NCBI GenBank assembly: GCA_035582835.1
Contig: JAYKAV010001256.1
Span: 985,507-1,049,506, forward strand
Source: Phoebastria nigripes
Lineage: Eukaryota; Chordata; Aves; Procellariiformes; Diomedeidae
Length of the DNA stretch: 64,000 bases
Direction of reading: 5' to 3'
Shown here: positions 33,061 through 47,724 of the stretch, in pieces
How the letters are laid out: each line of letters starts with the position of its first letter
Position numbering within the stretch: the first letter of the stretch is position 1
Translations under genes and position numbers: made by a program
The notes under the pieces: model-generated
Databases searched by the model: none
Seen by the model: only the letters and a program-made list of their open reading frames with translations
What the model was told of the DNA's origin: nothing

Positions 33061-36000
33061 TTGGAGAAACAAGCAAGTAATACATGAAAGTTGTTTTTTC
33101 CTTTGCTCTGCAGACTTGGACTAAATCTATGCTAATACATCTACATGTGCACTTGGATGTTTTATCTTCTACCCACTCACAGAGGATGCCTGAAGGTCAT
33201 ATATGGACCCTCTGATTTCTCAGATACATACTGTTTGCTAAACATATTTTTCCTATTATATGCTACTGATTTCAGTTGTGTTCCACAACGATTGCCCCTT
33301 GAGGTTAACACATACAATAAGAATCACCTACTTAAAGTAACTTGAATTTTGAAAGCTCCTAGCAGCAGTTTCCACCTGATCTTATGCTCCTATCTGTATG
33401 ATCAGTTCCTCTCAAAGCCATGCTTTTCCCTTCCAAACAGCCATATTTTAACCTTGCATCTGAAAANAATGCAAACAAAAAGGTAAGGAACAAGCAACCC
33501 CCCACCTCTTCTTTGGTAGGGTCATCATACCCACCTCAGAGGTCACACGCAGTGACATTTGCAGTTCTAGTTTATGCTGGAGGGAGGGCTGTATTAANAT
33601 ATTAAATGATACAAACAAGAATGTTCCAATCATTCAAAATAAAAGATGGGATACAGAATTCCAGTGTAGCAATCTTTTGAAATTAATACATGTATCAGGA
33701 AATGTGTACGTATTTCCTTAAGGGAAAAATTAAAGTTCCTCTAAGAACATATACAGATATTTTATTTAGGATACAATCCAGCTAAAATCTGTAATGCCTA
33801 CTCATATTTCATGGAGTACTCTGTAATTGTGGAGGCTGGTTGTTTTATTGGGGGATGTTTCCAGCATCTGCGGTGAATGACAAGTTCATCACCAGGCAGC
33901 ACCCTGGAAGCGCAGCCTTGCAAAGTCAGAGCAAAACAGGGCACTCTGCCTGGGGAACAACTCATCCAGCTTTAGCAGCCAGGCACAGGCATGGCTATGA
34001 TGCAGCAGGGCTGTAGCTCAGGTTAGATAGCATCACCGGTAACAAAAATTTTGCCAGAAAATCTGGAAATTCTGTTTGACCTCATGCATCAAGACTATGC
34101 TCCTAGTGATGCAGGCATTTCCAACTTTTTACATTGTCATGCACAATATGGTAAAGTGTTGCTTGCACACTCCCTGCTGTTGATGTTACTGCGACATCTA
34201 AGTCAGGTCAGGGAAAGCCAGCAAACTACACCAAGCCACAACGTGATACCTCCCATCATGTTAGTTATTGAACAATCTAAATGGGAGAAAGATATTGTGA
34301 AGGTCTGACTACTACAGAAGTTTCACACACATTTTTGCGCTATCTCATGCAGGAGATAAGATTCCGAATATTCACTGAGAAGCATTAAGATGCAAACTCT
34401 GCTAAGTCTTTCCCTATCAGATCATTTGCAACATATTGTCCCAAGTGGATTTTCTAGTTTCTAATATGAGGTTGACCTAAAAGCACAGCCTTCCTCTCAG
34501 CAGGGGGACTTTTAGGGCATCACTCCATTACATAGCTGTTTATTTGCATGAATCTTATAAAAAAAAAAAAAAAAAAGAAGGTTTATCCTTTATCTCTGAG
34601 CCAAACTTGTCTCAGTTAAGCCAGTCTCTTCAGAGGCTACTAGAAAGCAGACTGAAGGAAGGAGGAGCTGACATGCAGTGTAACTACAGCAGACTCTTTC
34701 CTGAAAAACCAGACTAAAACTCCCCCCTAACTTGCAGACGTTCTCTGGTTTACATCATGATGTTCTGAATTAGCTCATTAGTGTGTGGGACGCAGTGACA
34801 CCGAGCTCAGTGCTGCAGCTGAGATGGTGCTTCCTGCTCCAGAGAGATTACCGGGAGCCCAGTACAAGAGCAACTAGTTGAAATTTTATGGCTTATATTA
34901 TAAAGGAGGCAAGACTTACGGCTTTGGCACATGAAGGAATTATGGGAGCCTAATAGGTTACTGTCTCTTAGATGAGATGTATTTTTGGATGGTAACTGCC
35001 CATGTGCATGATCCTAATCTGTCCCAGTTGCAAAGTAATGTCACTTAGCTTAAACCTCTTTCAATGAAGTTTAAGCTTCAGTGCATTACATCACTTTTAG
35101 GGTGGGCCGAGACCATGCCCCACAACTGTTCCTGTGCCTCACAGTTGGGGATAATTTGTTAAACCATGGTNATGCAGCTGCGGAGCTGCGAGTCCACAGC
35201 CTGTGATCTAACAGTTCCTTCCAGCAGCAAAGCCCATGAATCAAGTCTCTGAACAGACAACGTAAAGGGAGAGGGATAATAGAACAACAGGGTGAACAGC
35301 AATGGTTTGCCAGTGTCACAGCTCTACCCTTTTATTTTTATTTTTTTATGGATGATTGAGGTATTTTTTGCAGCAGGAGTCAGTTTTTAAAACGCTCTTG
35401 CTAGGCAGCGCGAGCTCCTAATGTAGATGCACTTCAGCTGATTTAACTACCATTAGCATCTGTTTTGCTTAGTTGAGGCTTTTGCTTACTTTTGCCAAAG
35501 CAATTCAAGCAAGGGTTAAAATGTACCTAAATGCATCCGGTCCACATTACCGCGCTAGCTCAGTTTCAAATTGATTTGGTTAAACCAAAGCAAGTTTTCT
35601 GGTCTTCACAAGCTTTCAACTAATTGAATATACATGTTACTGAGACTACACAGTCTTACTTCTACCTAACTTTTTTGCAGATTAGAGCCACACTTTCTAC
35701 AGCCAAAGGACTCTATATATTGTAAGATGATATTTAGCACTTTCTTTTTTTCTGTTTTTCTAAATGGAAAGTCACCTTGGGACATGAAGGAGGTAAATAT
35801 ACTCTGAACACTAACAGACCCTAGTTCAGTCCCTTCTCTATTCATTTTTTTAAGCACTCAAAGCATCTATATTGGATTCAGAGGGTTGCAGACACAGCTA
35901 AAATCTTCATGGGAGGATAGGTATTGTCTGGGTGGACTGTCAAGAGATTCAGCTTCAACACGGGAATAGCTAAGATCTGCTCAGATAAATTGTTCTTGGA

Positions 36001-39000
36001 GTTAATTTTCCCACACACCTTTCCCCTTCCTTACAAACACCACTTTTTATTAAATGAGTAGTTTATTTCATAACCACTGTTGCTGATTCAAGTGATGCTT
36101 TACTGGCTAAAAAGAGTTGTGCCTAATCCATACAGACCAGATACGATACAGTCAAACATTTTAATGTTTGCAGTGTTTTATTTAAAAAAAAAAGTAAAAT
36201 CCAGATGGGTGGAAGAATTTACTGAGGACACTGCAAAGATACTTTACTGTAAACCATAATGAACATAACATGATCATCCTCTGTGTTTTACTCAGAACTC
36301 AGCATCTACAAATGCTCATCAGAAGATAAGGTAACTGTCTTCAACCCAATTATACTAGCTACATATAGAGAAAAAAAAGAAAGAAAAAAAAAGAAATCCC
36401 ATTATTAGGCATTTCCAAATCAATGAAGACAAAGTTAATCAGGATTCATTAATCCTGCAGTTCTGTGCCTCACTCCTGTGTAGATAAGAGAAAGACAATG
36501 TATCTGACTGATGATGCAAATTCGGATGTGATCAACCATGCAGAGAGGAGAAGAATGGGAAGTGCTTGATGAACCTTACTAATGTGGGGCTTTTTGGGGA
36601 ACAATGTGAAATTAAAGAAACAGATAGATTCCGGAAAGTGGTATCCTACTGAGCCACATTTTGACAGAAGAAAATTTGCACAAGGAGCAGCTAACTGTCT
36701 ATACAGCTCATTCTGCCGTGAAAAAAGAGTCCCATAAAATTTAATAGGGCTAGAACAAATAGAAATCTCTAGAAAAGATTAAGACAAAATTAAGACAGAC
36801 GACTTTAAGACAAAAAAGATGGAATAATCCCCTTTACATGAAATACTTAATGAGTGAGATCCTTTCTGTGCAATTTCAAGTTGGTCAAAGGAATTTAATA
36901 AAGATTACATACTTCAAAAAAGATTTCTGTAAGGAAGCTTGATTTTCTATAAGAAAGATAACATTCTCTTGTTATAGTCTATACTGCGCTTCCAGAGGGG
37001 TTAACAGAACACGATTGTTAAAATAACTGAAAATGTAATTGTTTGGCTTTGCAAAGTGTTTAGATGTAGCTCACGTATACAATGTAGTTACATTGTGTAA
37101 GCAAAGCCTTGCACATACAGCATTTACAGAATACACAGAGAGAAACCAAAATTGCATTCTATGCCTTTAACACCCTACCAGGCAAATGTAGATAACTACA
37201 GTGAACAGGACAAAGTCAAAGGTTTGGCTGGTGAGGAAGTTAGACAGGGAAAGTTGCAAGCTTAAATGGGATGAATATTGATGCAGTCATCTATTTCATT
37301 AAGCAGGATAAATCAACTCCCCTGCATCTCTGCTGGAGCCCATCGTCTGGCTGTTTGGTAAATATTTTTTTTTTTTTTTTTTTTTTGGCATCATGCGTGT
37401 TGGTTTCCTAAACTTTTTGCCCAGCTGCAGGAAGGATGGGGAAAAAAAANCCACCACTTTCATGATAACAAAAAATATTCTTAGGGAAACTATTCTTATT
37501 CTCTGTCTTGTTCCAGTCTTACTTAGAATGTAGAATTATTGAATTAGGAAATCAAAATAATTCAGGAGATATCAAGTCTCTTATACTGTAGCTAGTATCT
37601 TTATTTCCCTTGACATAATATGAGTAACTTCTCTGTTTCAGTTGATATCACATTCGTTATTTTCAGGTTCATCTATTTTCTACAAGTTGAATGACCCACA
37701 ATTAACACTTAAATTATTAAATATCTTCTGCTGAATTTCTCTGAATCTGGAAGGGAATTTGGTTATCTGTGGAAGTACTGTTTATTGTTATACTAGAGTC
37801 ACCCATAAGAAGGAAAAAGCAGAAAAACAAAACAAGTGGATGCCAATAATCTACAGACTTTGTAGTTCTAATTCCTACCAAAAATAGTAGGAGTTTAAAA
37901 ACACTGACAGGAAAAAGCAGTATTAGGAGAAGTAGCGATTACTATGGCAATGTGGCTTTTTTCTGAATGGACTTCATACCAACTGATAGCAATCGGAGTT
38001 ATCAGCTGTGTAAGTCAAAATATCTACAATATTAGTCTCCAGCTGAGAAGACAGAAGAGACAGGTGCAAAATTAGTAAGGCCTGATAATATGAGTAGTGC
38101 CAGAAATGAATGACAGTCTGCATACTTTGTGTGATTTGCCCAGCTAATTATATTCGCATTCAATAACACTATCTAGTTAAGGACCTGTCAACATTTCTTC
38201 CAGAAAAAACTTATTTGCAGGATTTTATCACACAGCTGTAAGGAAATCAATTCTAGGCTGAATCTTGACACGCACGGCTAAGTACTTAAGAGGTATTGGT
38301 TTCTATCAAACAGCAGACAAATTGCACTCAGCATTTAAAGAGTCAACACTGGCCAACACAGCAAGATTAGAATAGTGGAGCATTTCCTTCTATTTACAGC
38401 AGGACATAACTGCATTAACTCAGCTATCCTATTGTGATTTTTAATGGAGGAAAGCATCAGGTAAATAAAATAGTATTTATAGGCCATTTTTCATTTATAT
38501 GATAAGTAAATATCCTTTATATCCTTTTTTTTTTTTAATTATTTTTCTTGGATGCAGGTAAATGAATTAATTTAGATCATTCTTCATTCTCCTGCCTTTT
38601 CCCTTCTCCCCATCTCCTCCCTTATCGTGGCTTTAATTCTTCAAATCTAATAACAAAACACGCCATGTAAAGTGCTGGTTAATGTGCTGGCAAAATGATA
38701 CTAAAGTTAGACTCACAAACTTAAATTTCAAAATTCATGCCTGCTGATAAAAAAGCCTTAGCCTGGAAGAAAACACCAAGTGCAGACCGTATCATCCTCT
38801 TGTTGCTACCAATCTGTTCAAATCTATATCTATAAGCACTTAAGGCAAATGCCGAGCATGGGAAAAAGCAAGTGAAAACAGCAATGTTTCAAACACGTGA
38901 TAATGAAAGAAAATGTTAGCTAGTTTAGTAACAGGTGCTGTCCCTGTGCTGCTTTACATTTCAGAAGCTTAACTCTTAATTTGTCTCTCACTGGTACTTC

Positions 39001-40867
39001 TGCTATTTATTGAACAAATTCATATTTCTGTACGCTTAGGAAATATATTAGTTACATTATTCATGGCAAGCAAAGCAAGAGAGCCTTGTTACTCTGGTGT
39101 TCAGTATCAATCACCAGCAGAACAAAGATAACATTTTTTACATGATTTTGAAGTGGCAGTCAGTGATGTCTGCTTATCTATATTCATGCTTGTTCCTAAC
39201 AATGTATTTTTCAGTGGTTTCTATTATTTACTTTCATGATTTTTTTGAGTTTAAGTGCATTCCTTTTTAATTTTCTGTGGCAGTAACTTCCAGTGCCATG
39301 AATTTATTCACTTCACTAGGAAATGAATTTAAGATATCATGCTTTGAACTCTTGCTTTGGAGAGACAGCAAGACCCCTTTCCATCTGGACGACTCCTTGC
39401 AGTATGTGGAACACATTCTTATTGTGGCAAAGAAAAACAGTGTTAATTTTTACATACAGCTTCATGCAACGCAGAAATGGAAACACACCCCATGTATTAA
39501 TTCTCAGAACAGCATTTACAAGTTACCTTTCTCAGTAGATGGTAATTGCTAGAGTTGGATGAAAGTATTACATGTTTTTGACAAATCACATTTGAAATAT
39601 TTCTTTTTCATGGACTCACTGACTTTTCAATGACAGGAAATCCAAAATAGGCTTCACTTTTCAAAGCTGAAAAAGTATTTCCTTATTTATCTTTTTTCTT
39701 CCCCTTCCTTGTTCTCTTATAAAGGAAGCATGTGGAAGGATTCACAGACATAACCAAGGAGTCAAAACTTTGACCTTGAACAGTGTCGCCTTTAAGAAAG
39801 CAAAGCTACCACCTTAAATTAATGAAATGTTCATTCCAGGTTCTGAATGTAACCTTTTCTCTTAGATTCCAGAAATGGAACCAACAACATAAATGTCTCA
39901 TTTTTGCAAATTTCCTTAAGGTTTTTGAACGATTTTATCTCTTCAGGAAACATTTCTCAAACGTTCCATCAGTTTTACCCCCTGGCTCCCTGGAGATTGA
40001 AGACCTAATTGTTATTTGCACTTTCAACAAGGCTTGTACTGTTCTCCTGGCATCGTAGTCTTGAAGTCTTATTACAATTCCTGTTCTTCTTTTCTCTGAG
40101 ACTATCCCAATGGTCCCCAATGGGCGGGTAGTGAATGATAATACACTCAGGTTGCAGCCAGCCTGTGCATGTATATATACATATTTAGAAGACTGCTTGC
40201 AGTACGGAAGATTTAATAACATTCACGTTGCTCCGGTTTCTTCTTTGACCCATGACCTTGAGAAGAAGTTACCTTCAGAATTGTATTCCTAACTCTTCCC
40301 GTCTCTGTTCTTCCACAACTTCTGCTCTAACATGAAAAAACATGATGTATTCAAAGTCAAGGTTGATGAAAATGTTAGAGATTTTCAGTCAAAGTGGCTG
40401 TAATGTCTCAAAGAACGTTCCCACCTATAAAGTCTTTAACACTTTTTCAGGGAGTGAAGCACATTTGCATAAAAAAATTGAAGGAATTTTGGCTAGAGTT
40501 TCTGCAGAATAGGTATGATTTAATGTCTAGGCTCTAGTCTAGCTGAAGAGAAAGTCATGTGGATGCCTTTAATTTTCATAATCCCTGATATTTATAAACA
40601 AAATATTTTTACAAATAAGGAAATAATCTGGAATAAATATTAGCAATAGTAGACAGTTTATGTGACTGTTTTCTTTGAGTTAGGTATGTTCAAAATTGCC
40701 ACACAGCTAAAGTTGTGATACAGAGATTGATGTTTTTGCCCCCCTCTTTCTGCATGGTCCTGTTTCCACCTTTAAACTGTTTTACCTTTCCCACAGCTGT
40801 GCTTAAAGAACTGCTAGAGGAAATGAACACTATTTTTACTTGAGTGGGAGGTTCCTGAGCTGTTGCC
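33061..40867. other. Noncoding DNA with A/T homopolymers
   Basis: No gene is supported over almost 8 kb. Runs of 18 A (34,559-34,576) and 22 T (37,365-37,386) and an AAAG-rich patch (36,369-36,396) are present. Small perfect palindromes occur at about 36,154-36,171 (CAAACATTTTAATGTTTG) and 37,080-37,095. Confidence 0.45.
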
Positions 40868-40946
40868 TACTGTCTCTTGCCAGAGACGGGATACAGGGCT
40901 AAAGGGACAGGTGGTTTGATCCCATATGGCCATTCTTATAATAACA
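40868..40946 (+). mobile_element. Ancient CR1 3' end
   Basis: The plus strand reads CTACTGTCTCTTGCCAGAGACGGGATACAGGGCTAAAGGGACAGGTGGTTTGATCCCATATGGCCATTCTTAT in overlapping pieces. This matches the 3' end of reptile-type CR1 with its GGGCTAGATGGACC...TCTGACCC-GTATGGC-ATTCTTAT landmarks. The element is 5' truncated and old. It probably belongs to the same ancient family as the 24.7-27.3 kb fragments. Confidence 0.75.
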
Positions 40947-43900
40947 TAATTTGGCTGGAAATGTATTCAGTAAACCATTCTGGGTAAAGGAGGTTTACTT
41001 TTGACCCGAGTCATGAGAGGGATGTGGTTTATAGTGCTCCACTGATGCAGCTACATCAGCAGAAGCAGCAGGGTGGGGAGTGGGTAAGCAGTGATGAAGG
41101 GAAGAGGAGGAAGCTGTACGGCTGTGAGGGTATAGAAATGTCATAATCTATTTGTGGTCCTGATGACAATATGTACCTTCAACATTAAGTCATGGCTTCA
41201 TCATATAAACTGCTTCATGGCAAAAAAATTATAGCCTTGCTCCATCCCAGCTCTGCTACACCTTCATGTTTCTATACACGGTAAAGCACTTCTCTCCCGT
41301 ACACCACCAGCTGCAATGGTAATCGGGATGGATAAGTGATCCAGCTTTTAGAAAACAAACCAATGAAAAGCATTTTTGCTGGACTTTTTTTTTTTTTTTT
41401 TGCCACTACATAAGAAGCATGGTTGGGTTCCCACTTAGAGCAGCCCTGTAGTGGTTCTGGCACAGCTGAGGGGATGACATGCTTCAATGTGTGCATGGGG
41501 AATATTTTAAGATCTTATTGAGACAAAACCCTTTGCAAGGTGAAACCATGGCTCCTGCCATGTACATCTAACCTTGAACAGCCTCATTTACTTCTGTAAC
41601 CAAACCCACGTTCACCAGCTGCTTTACAAGTTGTCAGAAGATTTCCAATTCATGGAAGAAGCCCAAGAATTTCTATTTTAATTGGGTGGGAGTCATGTCT
41701 ATCTGTGTAAAAGATAATGGAAAATCATATGCTTTACTAAAAAGGCTAGATAAATTTTACTTGATACCTCCCCTGTCCCTCCAACTTTCGACTCCGTAGT
41801 GACTGGCTCCTTGCATTCACGCATCAGCCTGCGATCACCACAGTTAACTGAAGAGCAAAAAGTAAAGTAGCATCTGGCAACTTTCAGTTATTCTGTAATG
41901 GTATCCTGATAACNTCTGTTAGCCAGAGCTACAATGGTTTGGCTTGTATGTGCTCTGTTTGAATTCAGGCCTGACCTACAAGCACAACTTTGGAGACAAA
42001 GCAGGGAATTCACCTCATCCAACTTTAGGACTAAAATTCAGTAGCAGAGTAGGACACCTGAATGTAAGTTTTTACTGTTGTACTGGGTGTTTAAGCTCAC
42101 TGTACTCAGTGAAGACATAGAGCTGAATTAGGTTGCCCAAGCTTTCTTGTGCCATTTGACATGTCCTAGGGCATCCAAAGTGTACACTGAGGATTGGTGG
42201 ACGTGACACAGACCTTGTGGAAGAGTTGTGTCTGCTGGAGGAATAGCTGGAAGCCCAATGAGACTCTCAAGGATATCACAGACACTGTGAGATCTCTACA
42301 TGGGGAGTTGAATGAAGCCTCTAATGTACACATAGATACCTACAAGCAGCAATACAGGTATATTTGTTTTAAGCTGGAGCTGAGTCACACCTTAGATGTC
42401 TGCAAGGGAAATATCTATGTATGAAATAGAGCATACACTGAGACTTGTCTAGGTCCTAACTTCAAAACACAGAGACAACAGGCCAGTAGACTTCACCAAG
42501 GTGAAGCTCCAGGCTGAAAACCAGGTCATATTCAAAGTATAGATACAATCTATTTCATACGTGATACTGAATTTGTCTCAGAAGTTTTCTAAGTTTGGTA
42601 AACTTGTGACTATTTTTATACTTTTATGTGTCAGAAGCAGATCAAAATCCTTCCTCTGCAAGAAGGGTGAAAGCTATTTCCTGTGCACAGAGCCAGAAAA
42701 AGGCCTGTGCACTACTATCTCCTCTCACTAAAAACTGGAATCAGGGATTTCAAATGTGACTTAATATTGCCTGGGTCTTGTTCTGGCTCTTGTACGGAGT
42801 CAAGCAGTCAAACAGGAAGGAGGAAAGCTCCATCAGTGAAGAGCTCCTTCTTAAGCACTAAGATTCTTGGCTATTCCTAGACAATAAAAACTGACTTAAA
42901 ATCCTTATAACGGATGTCTTATTTGTTCACTGCTCCCGTAAAACAATACCTCCGTAAAAGCAGTTCATAGCNATTCTCTTTCACACAGTCATATTCCATT
43001 CCACTAAGATCAATGTCAAAATTTCGGCAGCTTTTAAAAGTGGAATTAGCACAATCTAAAGATATCTCCTCTCATTTCTGTCTGGTCCAGCAACACAAAT
43101 CTATTATGAAGCTTTTTCAAAACATTTTTCATTCTGGTCTAAATACTTTAGCCATGATATCACAGCTCTTAAAACAGAACAGGCTCAACATTACTCCCTC
43201 CTCACACATAAAAGCTCTAGTATTCATCATTGCACTTGAGTAATTTCTTGGTACCTATTATTTAAGCATTCTGTTCTTTGGCCACTCTATTCTTCATGCA
43301 ATCAGAAAACCTTTTGCTAGCACAATATCCATGGTTTTTTATAACCAAGCCCTATTCAGACAAGCCAACATATTAGACCTTTTTTACTGCAGCTGCAGTA
43401 AACTGGATACAGAATGTAAAACACTGGCCAAGACACTGAAAAAGGCTATTTTGAGTGTCCAACTTGACGCACTTACAAGGATCCAAAACTGAGAGGATGG
43501 GTGGGTGCTCTGTTGTTTTTTGAAAGATGGACAGTCTTTAAGATATCCCNGGCTGAATGTCAGATGTGAACTGTCAGATCCTTTTTGTATTTCATGATAG
43601 TTATCATGCTCTGTGAACTCTAGAGCATTTGGATAATATCTGAACATCTCATATATTCAAGAGCATTTCAACTGATAAAGCATTTTGGAAAAGCACACTA
43701 GGCGCTTCATTTAGTAAGACATGGCCTTACTAAAGCTGGGTCTAATTTCAGACATTGCACAAAATGAAGGGCTCATATAGAAGAAGTTGGGGTCAAGCAG
43801 CAGTGGGAGAAGGAAGGGGGCGGATCATATACAAAGGATCCAGCAGTAATAATCTTTCTGGTTGTGTAAGAGTTAACCATCTGCTTATTTTCTCTGAATT

Positions 43901-44744
43901 CTGTTTTGGGGGAACTGACCCAATTACCCTCCCTAAGCACAGACCTCTTGTTGTGCATGTGAAAATGGGGACAGGAACTGATTCAGTCACGGTGGGAGAC
44001 ATCTAGGTTTCTGATAGCAAAAGGGTTTTTTTTTTTTCTGTTTTATTTATACATTTTGTATGTGATTCTTCCTTTTCCTACATGGGTGGGGAGGACTTGT
44101 AATGGATGAACAAACTCCTATCATGAGCACTTGAAGGATTACATATGGTGACATTGAGAAATGTAGTTTACAGTTTCCCTACTATCTTTGTAATCTTTTC
44201 AGCAAAATCCCAGGAAGACAGTTGCTCCAGGGGCAACATGGAAGCATCAATCCTCAAATTACTGTTTTGGATCAAGGGGATATATCAGATTCCTTGTGGT
44301 TTGTGGGTTTGATTTACTGTCTTGAGGACTGTGGTCTAGAGACTTTTTTATACCTTACTGGTTCAAACAGTATTTTTTCTTAGTCACACAATCCTTAAAA
44401 AGCTAGATGGCTAGTTTACTCCTAAGATAAATGTGGTAGGTGAATAAGCTTAATTTTCCATTGCGTCCAAACTATAAGTCTCACCTGGTTACGGCAGTGA
44501 ATGGAGCTAATTAAAACAGCGATAGACCACGCATGACCAAGCTGACTAAAAGCCAGGATATTAGGCTGGAAAATGAATCAGAGAATTAGGGAAAGACAAT
44601 CTCTATGACCTAGGAAGAAAAGACAATCTTGTTTTGTGCAGTGCAAACTATGTGTGGCCATGAGTTGTACCGTATCTGACCGTTCCTGCCTTGATGCAAT
44701 GTTGGAAGATCTGCTGTGCAGGAATTGCTCTTGTTAATAGCTGT
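40947..44744. other. Noncoding DNA, nothing firm
   Basis: No gene is supported. A 17-T run is at 41,385-41,401. A weak trace of the palindromic repeat may lie near 42,990-43,030 (ATTCCACTAAGATCAATGTC). Confidence 0.45.
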
Positions 44745-44830
44745 GTCTCAGCACTGCCCCAATGGATGAGATGCTGTACACAAAGACTCAACTCCTGCCT
44801 CAAAATGTAGTTAAAGAGAGAATGAACAAG
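44745..44830 (-). repeat. Probable L2/MIR-type tail relic
   Basis: The plus strand reads GTCTCAGCACTGCCCCAATGG, GATGCTGTACACAAAGACTC, then AACTCCTGCCTCAAAATGTAG. This resembles the reverse complement of an L2/MIR-type tail (GCTGTACACA...GACAGTCCCTGCCCCAAAGAGCTTAC). It is more diverged than the copies at 1,470 and 50,902. Confidence 0.4.
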
Positions 44831-47055
44831 GGGTACAAGAGGTGATCACCACAGGCAGATTTTGCTGCCTTATTCCCTGATCGATTTTTCTTCCCTGCTC
44901 GTGTTAGGAGCCCAGCATCACCTGTTTGGATAGTTACTGCACTAATAGCTGTCTTTACACGTCACATGAGAAACAGGAGGTGTCAGGTCATGAGTATCCC
45001 TGGGCTGTCTGCCCCAGAGTTCAAAGCCCATCTGTGAAGAGGATGTGAGAGGCCACCATGCTTTCTCACAGACAATCATGCTGCCAGGAGATGGCATTTT
45101 GTTCCTCCCCACAACATGCCCATCCAGCTGCTCCCCTCCAGTAGAAAGCTGACTGCATGAGACAGAGGAATTGGGAGCTGTATTCAGGAACTACTCTGAG
45201 ACAAGCTCTAAGTGACTCAACTGGACTCATTCTTTTGGTGTTTTAGTTAGAAAACAATAAAATATGGTTTCCTCCAATTTCTATCCTCCAGCTTCTCACC
45301 AAAGAAACTAAGTCAGTTCAAAACAGTGTTTCCAGATCTTAACTCCGTTTTTATCTCAACGCACAGTGAATGGCACTAGTGCAGATCTCCAGCAGCTTCT
45401 AACCTGCTGCAGTACTGACATGCTGAGAGGAAGAAGCCACGCAGTAACACAACTGCTCCAGCATAATGAGATCTACAGCTCACACTGCACCAGGCAGTGC
45501 CCACTAACTTGTGTCTTACTGGTAGGTGTTACTTTGTGAAGTATGTCACATCTAGCAGAACTAGACTTCAGTCTTGTGCTTTGCTGTGGAATCTTCTGGG
45601 TTCAATCATCTTGGGACAGTTAGTACAGAATAATATTTTTTTTCTTCCACTACACATAAGCAAATTTAGACCACTTTTTCTCCTGATTACCACTTTCTCC
45701 TGCACTGTCAGGGTCTTTACCATAACACAATCTGTGTTTCCAGCCTATTCGGCAAGCCTTGAGGGCATCTTTACTCCCAGAAAATGAGGCCAAAGACTCC
45801 TTTGTTATTTGTTGGTATTGACACACATGCCTTGTGACTTCCTGTAATGAAGAAAACATGCTAACAACTGCATCTTGAGAAGATTATCTTTCGAGGTATT
45901 CATAGGCAGCATAGTTTGGTATCATGTCAGTACATCATGGCTGGTGTATCTTTAATTTTGGGCTTTTGTCAAAACCTAAGATGGTATCCAGTGCAATGAA
46001 TAGACATACACACTAGTCTGTTGACCAAAAGCTTTCAGATTAGCTGTGAATGTCTATTATAATGTTCACTACTTCAAGGAATAGGTTGTCTATAGGGCTG
46101 ACATAGAAATGGTGGCCACAAATACACGAAGATATGTTGCTTATCCTTTCTGTTGATGTGTTTGACTCATGCCAAAGCACCTTGGAGCCCTTGGTGATAA
46201 AGTACAATCTTTCAGAAGATAAAATTTCATAAATAAAAATACCTCGAGTGCCTCAGAAAACCCAGATGGCATTTTGGGGAAAGCATGTGTCCCATAGAGA
46301 GTGTTGAATTTACACAGACATGAAGTCTCTTTTTCTAAGAGCACCTGCCAAGAGTCCTACTAAACATAACATGTCAAACACAGGAATAATATTTTTAATA
46401 CTCGTTTAATTTTTTTAGTGAGGCACAGATTTTCCTCCCTCTACAATAACAGGTGCACCGTTCGTTTTCAGCTTTGCCCTGACATTTTAAGTGCAAACAA
46501 GCCTATGTATCTCCTCTTTTAACTCTCATTTTTTATATAAGGACAACTCTCCACACGGCATGAAGATTAGGCTCTTTTAGCTACATTTATCATGTTAACA
46601 GCCTACCTATTCCCAGGAATACACCTTTTAAAACTCTTCTCAATTCTCATCTTCAACAAAGGTAGTTTTATTGAGAACATCAGTAAGATGCACTTTCAAC
46701 CCAAAATGATTTTTCTCTATGCTAGTACTATTACAGATTGCATCTTTTCTGTTTTTTATTTATACATACAGCTAAGACACATATGCCTTTAAGGAATACA
46801 AGCTTTCACTCACATTTATCTTATTTACCCTTCTAATATCTGTAGTTCTTCTATTACAGTTTGCAGAATGCTTCTATCAACAGAATGGCTTCTACTTTAA
46901 CATCCATCTTAAAAATTTAAATGTCCCTTTTAATTTCTGGTAGTTGATTCAACTTGTGTCACAGCTCTATCTACCTCCTTACAGGGCACTACCTTAACAT
47001 TGTGCTATCCACAGCCAAATACAATGATGGTGCTTGAAACTTCTGAAAAGTGGAA
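44831..47055. other. Noncoding DNA, nothing recognised
   Basis: Only short frames are present, without recognisable domains. No repeat was identified. Confidence 0.45.
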
Positions 47056-47120
47056 AAATCCTTATTTTTATTAATAAGATTTTTTTAATAAGGATTTATT
47101 TTTATATTTTTAATAAGGAT
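47056..47120. repeat. 11-bp inverted repeat with an added direct repeat
   Basis: AAATCCTTATT (47,056-47,066) is the exact reverse complement of AATAAGGATTT (47,087-47,097). The AATAAGGAT word recurs at 47,112-47,120, so the region mixes inverted and direct repetition in an A/T-rich setting. Confidence 0.75.
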
Positions 47121-47724
47121 AATCCAGCTTATTCNATTTTCCCAACACACCTGACATTGTCTTAGCTTCTGCTGGTCCTCAGCATGTGCTCCATGTGCTG
47201 TTCTTGTTTGTCTCTAAATTTCCCAAGATTTTCCAGCTCTCAGCAGTACAGATTCTCATCCACATTTCTGCTACTACCGTCAATAACCTCCATATGCTTC
47301 CTTCTGAACTGAGTCACTTCTTTTTCTTGCAAAATTAACTCAGTCTCTTGTAGCAGTTTCTGAGTGGTTTTGTTCCAGCCATAATCCAGTCTCTTATCAG
47401 AGACCAATCAAAAAACTGCAAGACAGGTTCTTCAGCCTCATCTTTAACAGGTTTATTTAAGTAAGCTCACACTTCTTTTTAAATCCTTTGAAAATATTTC
47501 ATGTTTACATAGAGTACGATGCATCCTTTTCACGTCTGAAACACATTTTCATAGTTAATAGTTGAGTCAGAAGGATGCCAGAAAACTCAATTTGGAAAAA
47601 CAAAACCTTTTGAATTGCTTTTACTGTAGCCAGTGATTGCTTGCAGCCAATGTTTGCAGNCTAAAAATTTCACTTATCTCTATCAGTTTCCGTATTTCTA
47701 GACAGTTTCAGTTCAGATTCATGC
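47121..47724. other. Noncoding DNA, nothing recognised
   Basis: No gene or repeat is identified up to the 3' side of the CR1 element that follows. Confidence 0.4.
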
